Source of the DNA: Bdellovibrio sp.
Lineage (GTDB): Bacteria; Bdellovibrionota; Bdellovibrionia; Bdellovibrionales; Bdellovibrionaceae
Direction of reading: 5' to 3'
Length of the DNA: 8,847 bases
NCBI GenBank assembly: GCA_003176075.1
Contig: PSRN01000116.1
Coordinates: 1 to 8,847, forward strand
A program made the translations under genes and the position numbers. How positions within the stretch are numbered: position 1 is the stretch's first letter; each line of letters begins with the position of its first letter. The notes below the pieces were generated by a model. It did no database searches. It was not told the DNA's origin and saw nothing but the letters and a program-made list of their open reading frames with translations. Shown one piece after another: positions 1 through 5,817 of this stretch.

Positions 1-1
1 C

Positions 2-1210
2 CGTTCGACGGCGCCGATTCTCGCCCTGGCCAATGACCTGATCGCGCGGAACAAGCATCGGCATGGAAAGGTTCTGCGCGCGGAAAAGAAAGCCACCAAC
101 GCCGAGAAGCCGGAAGTTTTTGTTTACGAGAATGAAGATCTGGAAGGGGAAGCGATTATTCGGGAAATCCGCGATCTGCACCAGGCCGGCCGAAAGTACG
201 AAGAGATGGCGGTCCTGTATCGCTCCAACTCCCAATCTTCATTGTTGGAGACCCTGCTTCGCCAGAATCAAATTCCGTATTCAGTTTCGGGCGGGACGTC
301 GATGTTTGACCGCAAGGAAATCAAAGACGTGGTCGCTTTCCTGCGCTTTTCAGTCAGTCGGACGGACTTGAGTTTGCGAAGGATATTGAACCTGCCGCCG
401 CGTGGAATCGGTGATCAAAGTTTCGCGTTAATTGAAAAATTCGCACAAGCGCACGGCAACAGTTTTCTGTGGGCCGCCGAGCGGGCCGCGCAGGCTGGCC
501 TTCCCGCCGCCACTTCGTCGGCGGTGGCGGATTTTCTGACGATGATGAAGCCGCTGGGGCAGCGGATCGTTTCGGCTCAATCAGGACCGGCGTTGGCGTT
601 GACTCAATTCCTTGATGAGCTGGGTTATCGAAAATATTTGTTTGATACCACCAGCGAGGCTTCATCAGCTGAAAAGAAATGGAATTTGGTGGAGATTTTC
701 GCCCGTATCCTGGAACAGTTCTTAAGTAAGAATGAAACCAGCAGGAATGAAAAGTCGGAAAGTTCCTTGGAGGAGTTCCTCGACCGCATGGAGCTGCGGG
801 ACCAGTTGGATAACGATCGCAAGTCTGATGAAGTTTCACTGATGACCTTGCACGCCAGCAAAGGCCTTGAATTCCCGGTGGTCTTCCTGATCGGAGTGGA
901 GGAAGACCTGTTACCCCACCGCACCCTGGGATCGAACGTCGATGAAGAACGCCGCCTGTTTTACGTCGGCCTTACGCGGGCGCAAGAGAAATTGATTCTT
1001 TCATATTGCAAGTCGCGGCGACGTTATGGCGCGAATCGGCCGGTCGCGGTTTCGCGCTTTTTGCATGAAATCCGTTCCGATCTGGTCACCACTTTTCCCG
1101 ATGGTGTAAGGCCTTGGAAAAGTAACGAGCGGGAGCAAAAACTGGCGGATTTTTTTGCCGCCATGGAAGCGAAGAAGTCGGCGGCGAAAGCCCCAGCTGC
1201 GAAGGCCTAA
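2..1210 (+). CDS. UvrD/PcrA/Rep-family superfamily-1 DNA helicase, C-terminal part (5' end outside window)
   Basis: An ATP-dependent 3'-5' DNA helicase used in repair or replication restart, present here as its last 402 residues. The reading frame is open from base 2, and its first residues (RSTAPILALANDLIARNK) match the start of the 2A domain that follows motif III in this family, so the true start lies upstream. Visible motifs are motif IV (AVLYRSN, about residues 70-76), the family signature VSGGTSMFDRKEIKDVVAFL, motif V with the TLHASKGLEFP core (about 282-292) and motif VI with EERRLFYVGLTRAQEKL (about 315-331), which carries the arginine finger. The Walker A and DE-box motifs are outside the window. 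The tail after motif VI is short and ends in an Ala/Lys-rich stretch. I therefore see no PcrA/UvrD-like C-terminal RNA-polymerase-binding domain. Which paralogue it is (uvrD, pcrA or rep) cannot be decided from this fragment. The family call is very secure. Confidence 0.97.
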   Translation, partial: RSTAPILALANDLIARNKHRHGKVLRAEKKATNAEKPEVFVYENEDLEGEAIIREIRDLHQAGRKYEEMAVLYRSNSQSSLLETLLRQNQIPYSVSGGTSMFDRKEIKDVVAFLRFSVSRTDLSLRRILNLPPRGIGDQSFALIEKFAQAHGNSFLWAAERAAQAGLPAATSSAVADFLTMMKPLGQRIVSAQSGPALALTQFLDELGYRKYLFDTTSEASSAEKKWNLVEIFARILEQFLSKNETSRNEKSESSLEEFLDRMELRDQLDNDRKSDEVSLMTLHASKGLEFPVVFLIGVEEDLLPHRTLGSNVDEERRLFYVGLTRAQEKLILSYCKSRRRYGANRPVAVSRFLHEIRSDLVTTFPDGVRPWKSNEREQKLADFFAAMEAKKSAAKAPAAKA

Positions 1211-1255
1211 GCAATAACTTACACGTCTTTCAAGCCGCCGAGCGCTCAACTTGAA

Positions 1256-1642
1256 CTAAGGTAAAATTCCAATGTCCAAGCCAGCTTTTTTCATTAGGGC
1301 AAAATCGCCATCTGAAGTCAGGATGGTTGCGGAATGAGCCATGGCATAGCAAGCAATTAGCAAATCCAAAGTTTTGACTGTCTTGCCAATACGCCGCAAA
1401 TGAAATCCACAGTTGCCTGCGTCTTCCCAAAGCCTGTCCGGTTGAGATAAAAATCGACATCCCTCCAGCAGGGGCAACACCACATTTCGTTCCTTTTCCG
1501 ATTTGAATCCCCTCAATATTTCCGTCATTACCGGACCACAAATCGCAACTTGATTCGCTTCAAGGCTCTGTTGAACCATCTCGGCAAGGGGCCTTCGCCC
1601 TCGAAAAAAGTCGATCCATGCGGATGTATCGACCAAAATCAC
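1256..1642 (-). CDS. vapC: VapC-type PIN-domain ribonuclease toxin
   Basis: A 128-residue protein of typical VapC length; the family are Mg2+-dependent endoribonucleases that stop translation by cutting tRNA or rRNA. The PIN acidic residues are all visible: D5 in VDTSAWIDFF, E41 in TEILRG, D93 in TLDLLIACYA and D111/D113 in TSDGDF. The active site therefore looks intact. The start codon is GTG and overlaps the antitoxin stop as GTGA, a 4-bp overlap that suggests translational coupling and low toxin yield relative to antitoxin. The gene lies on the minus strand and converges on the helicase gene with a 45-bp gap. The RNA target cannot be read from the sequence. A solitary PIN nuclease is unlikely given the adjacent antitoxin gene. 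Confidence 0.93.
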   Translation of the reverse strand: MILVDTSAWIDFFRGRRPLAEMVQQSLEANQVAICGPVMTEILRGFKSEKERNVVLPLLEGCRFLSQPDRLWEDAGNCGFHLRRIGKTVKTLDLLIACYAMAHSATILTSDGDFALMKKAGLDIGILP

Positions 1643-1836
1643 TTTCTGGTTTCCTTAAGATTCAAATCAAACGCGATTTTACCCTTCAAGGCGCCCAGCG
1701 CCCTTCGTTTCTCGCGCTTTTCGATCTCCTGCAAACCTTCAATGATGGTTTCAGTGATTCCCAACCCCGTCACCCGTTTCGCGTTCTCTAGCAAAGTCTC
1801 GGGTATGTTAACGGTAATTTTTTTTATAGCACCCAT
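1639..1836 (-). CDS. vapB: VapB-type antitoxin (DNA-binding N-terminus)
   Basis: A 65-residue partner of the PIN toxin. The N-terminus (KKITVNIPETLLENAKRVTG) has the beta-strand then helix pattern of ribbon-helix-helix antitoxins. The end (LKGKIAFDLNLKETRK) resembles the toxin-blocking tail of VapB proteins. The frame stays open upstream to 1908, but I chose ATG at 1836. It is preceded by a good Shine-Dalgarno GAGGTGA (1845-1839, read on the minus strand), and it lies about 16 nt downstream of the predicted transcription start. The upstream extension would cross the promoter. The protein should neutralise the toxin and, with it, repress its own operon through the palindrome at 1855-1875. Assignment to the ribbon-helix-helix subclass is by pattern only. 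Confidence 0.88.
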   Translation of the reverse strand: MGAIKKITVNIPETLLENAKRVTGLGITETIIEGLQEIEKREKRRALGALKGKIAFDLNLKETRK

Positions 1837-1854
1837 ATTCACCTCATAAATCAG

Positions 1855-1875
1855 TACCAGTATAGGAATATGGTA
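1855..1875. promoter_or_regulatory. candidate VapBC operator (imperfect palindrome over the -10 box)
   Basis: TACCA and TGGTA form 5-bp inverted arms around an 11-nt centre, and the palindrome covers the whole -10 box and part of the spacer. Wider arms CAGTA (1852-1856) and TACTG (1879-1883) flank it. The placement fits autorepression, which is the rule for vapBC operons. The assignment as operator is inference. Confidence 0.5.
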
Positions 1876-1887
1876 AAATACTGTCAA
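1859..1887 (-). promoter_or_regulatory. sigma70-type promoter of the vapBC operon
   Basis: Read on the minus strand there is a perfect -35 box TTGACA (1887-1882), exactly 17 nt of spacer, and a -10 box TATACT (1864-1859). Transcription should start near 1852 and give a leader of about 16 nt that contains the vapB ribosome binding site. This is the strongest promoter match in the window. Confidence 0.85.
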
Positions 1888-1908
1888 ATATAAGGTCTCT
1901 GGCCGCAA

Positions 1909-2010
1909 TCAATCAGCCACAGCCGCGGCCATACTTTGGCGTTAACAGCAAAACTGATGACTCGGACTGAGACTGTCGCTGCGGCTAATGCTGTGGCTCC
2001 GGCTGATTGA
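1909..2010. repeat. inverted structure built of degenerate hexamers in the vapBC-2108 intergenic region
   Basis: On the plus strand, 1960-2007 reads as eight consecutive hexamers of the form RCTNNN (for example ACTGAG, GCTGCG, GCTGTG), ending in GGCTGATTGA (2001-2010). The same ending occurs in reverse complement at 1909-1918, where the minus strand reads GCTGTG, GCTGAT, TGA. The two arms pair over 10 bp directly. A further 6 bp (CACAGC/GCTGTG) pair if one hexamer (GCTCCG) is bulged out. About 80 bp separate the arms. I see no open reading frame and no T-run, so this is not an ordinary terminator. The rest of the gap, 1837-2107, holds the vapBC promoter and the leader of the next gene. Confidence 0.6.
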
Positions 2011-2094
2011 ATGCGGGTAGCCAAATTCAAAACACTCCTAGAATTTTATTCTTGCCGTTTAGATTTTGACTGGCTAGCGTTCGGTCTAATTTTC

Positions 2095-2102
2095 AGGGGG
2101 GG
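2095..2102 (+). promoter_or_regulatory. poly-G Shine-Dalgarno that sets the GTG start at 2108
   Basis: AGGGGGGG lies 5 nt before the GTG at 2108 and is the reason for choosing that start. The G7 run could slip in length. The same octamer precedes the nuclease gene at 6702-6709. Confidence 0.55.
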
Positions 2103-2107
2103 ATTCA

Positions 2108-2539
2108 GTGAGATCTCAGAATCGCGCTTTCAATCGCGGCTTCCATTGGCGCTTTCAAAGTTATCTGCCCATAGTTAGTTTTTCTATCGCTATCGCTATC
2201 GTTCTTGTCCCATTCATTTCAGATGTCGGCCGGGCTATGTCCTGCACCTATACGAATCGGGTTTACTTGCCTGCCGATGTGCGGGTTCAAGCACAAGCCG
2301 GGTATGATTCCATGGCAGCCAACGTGGTGCGGACTCTGGATCAGGTCAGGCAAGTGTTTCCCGGCATGAACAGCCCATCGAACAGGCCGATCCTCGATGC
2401 GATTGAATGGTTAATTCAGGATGAAGAACTCGTTTCCTACCACACCCGCATCAACGAGGTCCTTCTGCAAATTCAGTCCATGCCACAGGCCGGTCAGCCG
2501 GAATCCAGCTCCCCAAATCAGCGCTTTGGGCTCCTTTGA
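2108..2539 (+). CDS. small exported or membrane-anchored protein of unknown function
   Basis: I do not recognise this 143-residue protein. The start is GTG, supported by AGGGGGGG 5 nt upstream. A basic N-terminus (R2, R6, R10, R15) precedes a hydrophobic stretch at about residues 19-40 (LPIVSFSIAIAIVLVPFI). It is therefore either a secreted protein with a long signal peptide or a protein anchored by one N-terminal helix. A possible signal-peptidase site follows near GRA at 41-43. The remainder is polar and probably helical (YDSMAANVVRTLDQVRQVF, then an ILDAIEWLIQDEELV segment), and the tail is Ser/Pro/Gln-rich. There is one cysteine, C46, just after the hydrophobic stretch, but no clear lipobox. 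The next gene, 94 bp downstream, also encodes an exported protein, so the two may act together. No catalytic motif is visible. Confidence 0.6.
   Translation: MRSQNRAFNRGFHWRFQSYLPIVSFSIAIAIVLVPFISDVGRAMSCTYTNRVYLPADVRVQAQAGYDSMAANVVRTLDQVRQVFPGMNSPSNRPILDAIEWLIQDEELVSYHTRINEVLLQIQSMPQAGQPESSSPNQRFGLL
2184..2201 (+). repeat. three perfect tandem copies of CTATCG
   Basis: The 6-bp unit occurs three times in a row and encodes alternating Ile and Ala in the hydrophobic segment of the unknown exported protein. Changes in copy number would stay in frame and only alter the length of that segment. Confidence 0.7.
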
Positions 2540-2620
2540 CCCCTCGGTCCTTCGGCACCCCGGCAGCGTCTCTTTTTGAGATAATAGGGACCTTGCAACC
2601 TCGTGGTCGGTGTTTTGCGA

Positions 2621-2626
2621 TAAAAT
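2621..2626 (+). promoter_or_regulatory. candidate -10 box for a leaderless start at 2634
   Basis: TAAAAT matches the -10 consensus at five of six positions and ends 7 nt before the ATG at 2634, which has no Shine-Dalgarno. No acceptable -35 box lies at normal spacing, so support comes mainly from the same arrangement before two other genes. Confidence 0.35.
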
Positions 2627-2633
2627 CGATCGC

Positions 2634-3413
2634 ATGAGCTGGAAACTGGCGTGCCAGCGATGGATATTTTGTCTGCTCTTTTCCTCCACGGCGGCCGCCC
2701 ACGGAGCAAAGAAAAAGGTTTTAATCGTCTTTGGTGGAAACGGTTCAGAACCCAGCGCTATGAAGTGCTGGGCCATGAGTGCAGAGAAGCAGCTGAAGAA
2801 AGTAGACAAGGATTTCAAGGTTCAAGGCTACGCCCAGAGCGAGATTTCGCGATTCACTCAGGACTTCAAACCCGATCCCGGTGTAAAGTATTTCTTCATG
2901 GGGCACTCCACTGGAGCTAATCGAGCTATGAGTTTTGTCTATAGCTTGCCCGGTCAGAATCTTGATCCGCGTGTGAAATCAAGGCTAGTGGAGGAAAACT
3001 TGCTTTTGATAATGATGGATGGCGACCTTCCTTACAAAAAAAACCGACCGAAGAATCTTCGATTTGTATGGTATCGATCTGACAATGGGCGCGTCACTTC
3101 CAATAATCCAGAGACTGATCGAGCTATCGACAGGGAGGAGGTTCGGTTGCAAATGAGGACTCTGACCTCCAGCTGCACAGCCCAGTGCAGGACAACTGCT
3201 TGCATGCATTACTGTTTTATGTACCAGACTGTCCCACCCGACTTGAAAGGGTTGATGGGCCATTATAAAGTTCCGAATTCTACCAGAAGTCTCGAAGAGA
3301 GCTGCGATGAAACTTTAGCCGAGGTGAGCTGGGTTTTGGAGAGCGAGGGTGAGGTGGTTTCAGCTGGAAAGTCGGGCTTGACGCCGATCAAGCTTCCGGG
3401 AGGGAAGGAATAG
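2634..3413 (+). CDS. secreted alpha/beta-hydrolase-like protein with a GHSTG motif and a cysteine cluster
   Basis: A 259-residue protein with a signal peptide at about residues 1-24 (MSWKLACQRWIFCLLFSSTAA). ATG at 2634 is preferred over the in-frame GTG at 2610 because it gives a normal signal peptide; neither has a clear Shine-Dalgarno. The mature part opens with a beta-strand and a glycine turn (KKKVLIVFGGNG, 26-37). GHSTG follows at 90-94, the nucleophile elbow of serine hydrolases with S92 as nucleophile. Possible partners are D129 or D131 (MMDGDLP) and H210 (GHYK); these assignments are by pattern only. An unusual CX3CX4CX3C cluster lies at 181-194 (CTAQCRTTACMHYC), with another Cys at 224. 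It may form disulfides in the periplasm or bind a metal. The substrate is unknown, and esterase, lipase and peptidase are all possible. It may work with the exported protein encoded just upstream. Confidence 0.72.
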   Translation: MSWKLACQRWIFCLLFSSTAAAHGAKKKVLIVFGGNGSEPSAMKCWAMSAEKQLKKVDKDFKVQGYAQSEISRFTQDFKPDPGVKYFFMGHSTGANRAMSFVYSLPGQNLDPRVKSRLVEENLLLIMMDGDLPYKKNRPKNLRFVWYRSDNGRVTSNNPETDRAIDREEVRLQMRTLTSSCTAQCRTTACMHYCFMYQTVPPDLKGLMGHYKVPNSTRSLEESCDETLAEVSWVLESEGEVVSAGKSGLTPIKLPGGKE

Positions 3414-3486
3414 GCCACACATACAGCCTCTCAAACCGGGCAAAAGCAAGTTGACGTTTTGAAAAGCGAGTGGAGAGAATCGAACC

Positions 3487-4692
3487 ATGAATTCAAAGAT
3501 TCTTTGCTCCGTCCTTTTGGGTTTTTCTTTCCGTTTTTCTTTCTGTTTCTTCTTCCTTTCTTCCTTTTTACTTTCTCCTTCGACATTTGCCGCGACCAAC
3601 ACCCTGCGAACCCCTGACATTGGCGTCGACACATTGTTATTGTATCGGAACTCCAATTGGGGAAAGGCCGATGAAGTCGGTGACGATCTGGGGCGAAATG
3701 GTCTGAACGTGCAAGAAGCCGAAATTGGCTTTCGTTCCGATGTGGATCCTTACAGTCGTCTGACGATGGTTCTGACTGTGAGTCCCACTCTTTCGACCGG
3801 CACCACGGGTTTGGTCAAAGAAGAATGGAAGGTGATGCCCGAGGAACTCTTTGCCGAGTCTTCATATTTCAGCGCAACGACCATTAAGGTCGGAAAATTC
3901 AAGGCCGCCTTTGGCAAGCACAATCTCCTTCATACCCATGCCTTTCCTTTGGTGGACGCGCCGCTGGCCAACACTCTTTTGCTGGGCGAGGAAGGTCTTA
4001 ACGACGTGGGCTTGTCGGCCGCGTTTTTGCTTCCGGTTTCGTGGTTCTCGGAGTTGACTCTGCAGTATCTGCGGGGAGCCGGCGGCGACGACAAAGATCC
4101 CGCAAATCCTGAGTTTCATTCGCCCTCTCCCGCGGCCGGGGTGGGGCTGGCGCATTTTAAAAATTTAATTGATCTTTCCGACGAGGCGACCTTTGAAGCT
4201 GGACTTTCCTGGGCCCAGGGACCCAATTCGCTGCGCACGACGACAAGTCTGGTGGGGGCGGACCTTACATTCAAGTGGCGACCGGCAGTCCTGGGTCTCT
4301 ATCGCTCGTTCATTCTGGGGGTCGAATGGATGCAACGGACCCGCGGCCAGCCCGACAGCGCCGACGAAGTGGGTTCGGGCGCCAACATTTGGTTGCAGTT
4401 TCAATTCGCCGAGCGATGGTCGGCACTGACTCGAACCGAGTATTTCAAGGCCGACGGAGCTTCGGGGGACCCGTTGGTTAATCCGGCGCCCCTGGCCAAC
4501 GACCTCTTCACCAGGCAAGCGGTTGCTTTGCAGTTTCGCATGAGCGAATTCTCTTTCTTGAAAATTGAATATGACCACCGGCATGGCCTGGCTGAGGACG
4601 TTCGCTTGACCAAGGGACTTTCAGCTGATGAAAACAAAATCATGCTGCAGGCGGATTTTTTGATCGGATTCCACCCGCCGCATTCTTATTAG
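3487..4692 (+). CDS. outer-membrane beta-barrel porin-like protein linked to metal uptake
   Basis: A 401-residue protein with a long signal peptide ending near S-T-F-A (residue 35). The rest consists of alternating polar and hydrophobic strands separated by Gly/Asp/Asn-rich loops, with a final strand at about residues 384-396 and a C-terminal tyrosine, all typical of an outer-membrane barrel. Segments such as ATTIKVGKFKAAFGKHNLLH and AVALQFRMSEFSFLKIEYDH resemble the phosphate-selective porin O/P type fold. The Shine-Dalgarno GGAGAG (3472-3477) lies 9 nt before ATG. His residues occur at HNLLHTHAF, DHRH and the C-terminal HPPHSY, which could help attract metal ions. It sits directly upstream of the metal-binding protein and permease genes on the same strand. 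I therefore infer a role in metal passage across the outer membrane. The barrel call is firm; the substrate is inferred. Confidence 0.8.
   Translation: MNSKILCSVLLGFSFRFSFCFFFLSSFLLSPSTFAATNTLRTPDIGVDTLLLYRNSNWGKADEVGDDLGRNGLNVQEAEIGFRSDVDPYSRLTMVLTVSPTLSTGTTGLVKEEWKVMPEELFAESSYFSATTIKVGKFKAAFGKHNLLHTHAFPLVDAPLANTLLLGEEGLNDVGLSAAFLLPVSWFSELTLQYLRGAGGDDKDPANPEFHSPSPAAGVGLAHFKNLIDLSDEATFEAGLSWAQGPNSLRTTTSLVGADLTFKWRPAVLGLYRSFILGVEWMQRTRGQPDSADEVGSGANIWLQFQFAERWSALTRTEYFKADGASGDPLVNPAPLANDLFTRQAVALQFRMSEFSFLKIEYDHRHGLAEDVRLTKGLSADENKIMLQADFLIGFHPPHSY
3521..3581 (+). repeat. pyrimidine tract with 12-nt tandem units encoding the signal-peptide core
   Basis: Of the 60 bases 3522-3581, only three are purines (G3533, G3545, A3570). 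The tract opens with imperfect 12-nt units GTTTTTCTTTCC, GTTTTTCTTTCT and GTTTCTTCTTCC (3521-3556). They encode FSFR, FSFC and FFFL in the hydrophobic part of the porin signal peptide, which is far richer in Phe than usual. Repeat expansion or strand slippage is a likely origin. Confidence 0.7.
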
Positions 4693-4778
4693 GTTTCAGG
4701 TACTTTTTGCGGGGCATGTTGCAGCAAAAGGCGGGGCGACCCAGGATCCGCGAATTCTAATTTCATTGGGGCAGTTGT

Positions 4779-4796
4779 TGTGCCCGCCATGGCACA
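4779..4796. other. small hairpin in the porin-znuA intergenic region
   Basis: TGTGCC (4779-4784) and GGCACA (4791-4796) form a 6-bp stem with a 6-nt loop. It competes with GGGCA/TGCCC (4769-4773 / 4781-4785). No T-run follows, so I do not call it a terminator. It lies in the middle of the 19-bp inverted repeat. Confidence 0.4.
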
Positions 4797-4819
4797 TTGC
4801 CGATCAAAGAAATAGTCGT

Positions 4820-4848
4820 TTGGCTAAGCGCCTCTTTCGCCATAAACT
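4820..4848 (+). promoter_or_regulatory. candidate znuA promoter with leaderless start
   Basis: TTGGCT (4820-4825), 17 nt of spacer and TAAACT (4843-4848) each match the sigma70 consensus at four of six positions. The -10 box ends 7 nt before the znuA ATG, so transcription would begin at or next to the start codon. No Shine-Dalgarno is present. No clear Zur-type palindrome is visible here. Confidence 0.4.
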
Positions 4849-4855
4849 ACGCTAA

Positions 4856-5803
4856 ATGAACTGGACGAAGAACTTCTCTAACTCAGCTAGCCCCGCAAAA
4901 AGTACCTGGAATCTTTTTTTTCTGGTGATGGCCATCGGTGGGGCGGCAAGTTCAGCTCAAGGAAAACTCCAAGTTGTAACGACGACGCCGGATTTGCGCC
5001 AATTGGTGGAGACGGTCGGCAGCATGGATGTGAACGTTTCAGCCCTTGCCAAGGGAACCCAGGATCCCCACCTCATCGAGGCGAAACCTTCATTCATGGT
5101 ACGGCTTCGCGATGCCGATTTAGTGATCGCCCAGGGGCTTGAGCTGGAAGAGGCCTGGATCAAACCGCTGATTGAAGGCTGTTCCAATCGAAAAATTGCC
5201 ATGGGAACAAAGGGGTACCTGGAGTTGGGCGGCTCTCTCAACCCGCTCGAAGTGGCCTCGGGTCAGGTCACGCGGGCTGGCGGCGATGTTCATCCGGGCG
5301 GGAACCCCCATTTTCAGTTGGACCCCATCCGTATGGGGCAAGCCGCGCGCTTGATTGCCGATCGCCTGGCGGAGTTGGACCCCGCTCACGGCAAAGCTTT
5401 TCTTGAGCGGGCCCGGCAGTTCGAGGGGCAAATGACAGAAAAGACCAAAGCTTGGCAGAAACGGATCGACACCTGCGGAGTCAAAGAAGTCGTCACTCAC
5501 CACAAGACATTTTCTTATTTTCTTGATCGCTTCAAACTCAAGTCGGATATTCAGCTGGAGCCGCGGCCAGGGATTCCACCCACAGCCAGTCATTTGATTG
5601 ACGTGATTGAACAAATGAAGAAGCGCAAAATCAGCCTGGTGTTGATCGAAGAATACTTTGCCGACGATGCCGGCGAGAAAATTCAAAGAGAGGTTCCAGG
5701 CGTGATTGTGCAACGGGTGGCAGTGAGTGCTGACGCGCAGCCCCTCCAAGAGGTGATCGAGGCTTTGGTCAAAACTATTGAACGGGCCTGTTCCAAGAAA
5801 TAA
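4856..5803 (+). CDS. znuA: periplasmic zinc/manganese-binding protein of an ABC transporter (ZnuA/TroA family)
   Basis: Captures a divalent metal in the periplasm and delivers it to the permease encoded next. It has 315 residues, of usual length. The signal peptide runs to about residue 36 (hydrophobic core FFLVMAIGGAA, then SSAQG). The mature protein opens KLQVVTTTPDLRQLVETVG, typical of the TroA family. Likely metal ligands are H72 (DPHLIEAKPS), H152 (NPHFQLDP) and H215 or H216 (VTHHKTFSYFL). The fourth could be an acidic residue such as E265/E266 or D293, which I cannot fix. The long His-rich loop of many ZnuA proteins is absent; only GGDVHPGGNPH is there. Zinc is therefore favoured but manganese is possible. 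ATG at 4856 is the only sensible start, because M25 lies inside the hydrophobic core. Codons 12-18 form the right arm of a 19-bp inverted repeat. znuB follows after 14 bp. Confidence 0.92.
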   Translation: MNWTKNFSNSASPAKSTWNLFFLVMAIGGAASSAQGKLQVVTTTPDLRQLVETVGSMDVNVSALAKGTQDPHLIEAKPSFMVRLRDADLVIAQGLELEEAWIKPLIEGCSNRKIAMGTKGYLELGGSLNPLEVASGQVTRAGGDVHPGGNPHFQLDPIRMGQAARLIADRLAELDPAHGKAFLERARQFEGQMTEKTKAWQKRIDTCGVKEVVTHHKTFSYFLDRFKLKSDIQLEPRPGIPPTASHLIDVIEQMKKRKISLVLIEEYFADDAGEKIQREVPGVIVQRVAVSADAQPLQEVIEALVKTIERACSKK

Positions 5804-5817
5804 TCTCAAGAAATAAG

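Larger units (their letters stand above)
4697..4908. repeat. perfect 19-bp inverted repeat flanking the porin-znuA interval (212 bp end to end)
   Basis: CAGGTACTTTTTGCGGGGC at 4697-4715 recurs exactly as its reverse complement at 4890-4908, with 174 bp between. The left arm begins 5 bases after the porin stop. The right arm is inside the znuA reading frame, at about codons 12-18. The enclosed segment holds a promoter-like site and the znuA ATG. Part of the left arm (TTTTGC, 4705-4710) can pair instead with GCAAAA at 4724-4729, so two RNA folds are mutually exclusive. No target-site duplication is visible outside the arms (AGGTTT on the left, GAATCT on the right). It could be the ends of a small non-autonomous mobile element or a long-range regulatory stem. 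Confidence 0.85.

Noticed and set aside
354..839. 161-codon and overlapping 99-codon minus-strand frames
   Set aside because: Antisense to the helicase between its conserved motifs; composition (Pro/Ser/Arg) is typical of shadow frames.
1229..1255. TTCAAG/CTTGAA inverted repeat between the convergent helicase and vapC genes, considered as a two-way terminator
   Set aside because: Six weak base pairs, a 15-nt loop and no T-run on either strand.
1909..2010. CRISPR array in the hexamer region
   Set aside because: Units are 6 nt, degenerate and contiguous, with no spacer-repeat alternation and no cas genes.
2052..2092. TTGCCG or TTGACT as -35 box for the 2108 gene
   Set aside because: No acceptable -10 hexamer at 16-18 nt from either.
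2550..2578. GGTCCTTCGGCACC followed by TTTTT, considered as a terminator of the 2108 gene
   Set aside because: The stem is only four interrupted pairs around TTCG, and the T-run is 11 nt away from it.
2411..2818. Three overlapping minus-strand frames across the 2108/2634 gene junction
   Set aside because: Overlap two plus-strand genes with signal peptides, show no motif and have no promoter-like site upstream.
3451..3480. TTGACG with GAGAAT as a porin promoter
   Set aside because: Spacing is 18 nt, the -10 match is poor and it overlaps the likely Shine-Dalgarno.
3360..3656. Lys/Arg/Glu-rich minus-strand frame that looks like a charged coiled coil
   Set aside because: It is the complement of the pyrimidine tract in the porin signal-peptide region, and the charge run is a by-product of that tract.
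5120..5809. 229-codon open frame on the minus strand
   Set aside because: Lies wholly antisense to znuA, whose family motifs are unmistakable; its product shows no recognisable motif and no ribosome binding site was seen.
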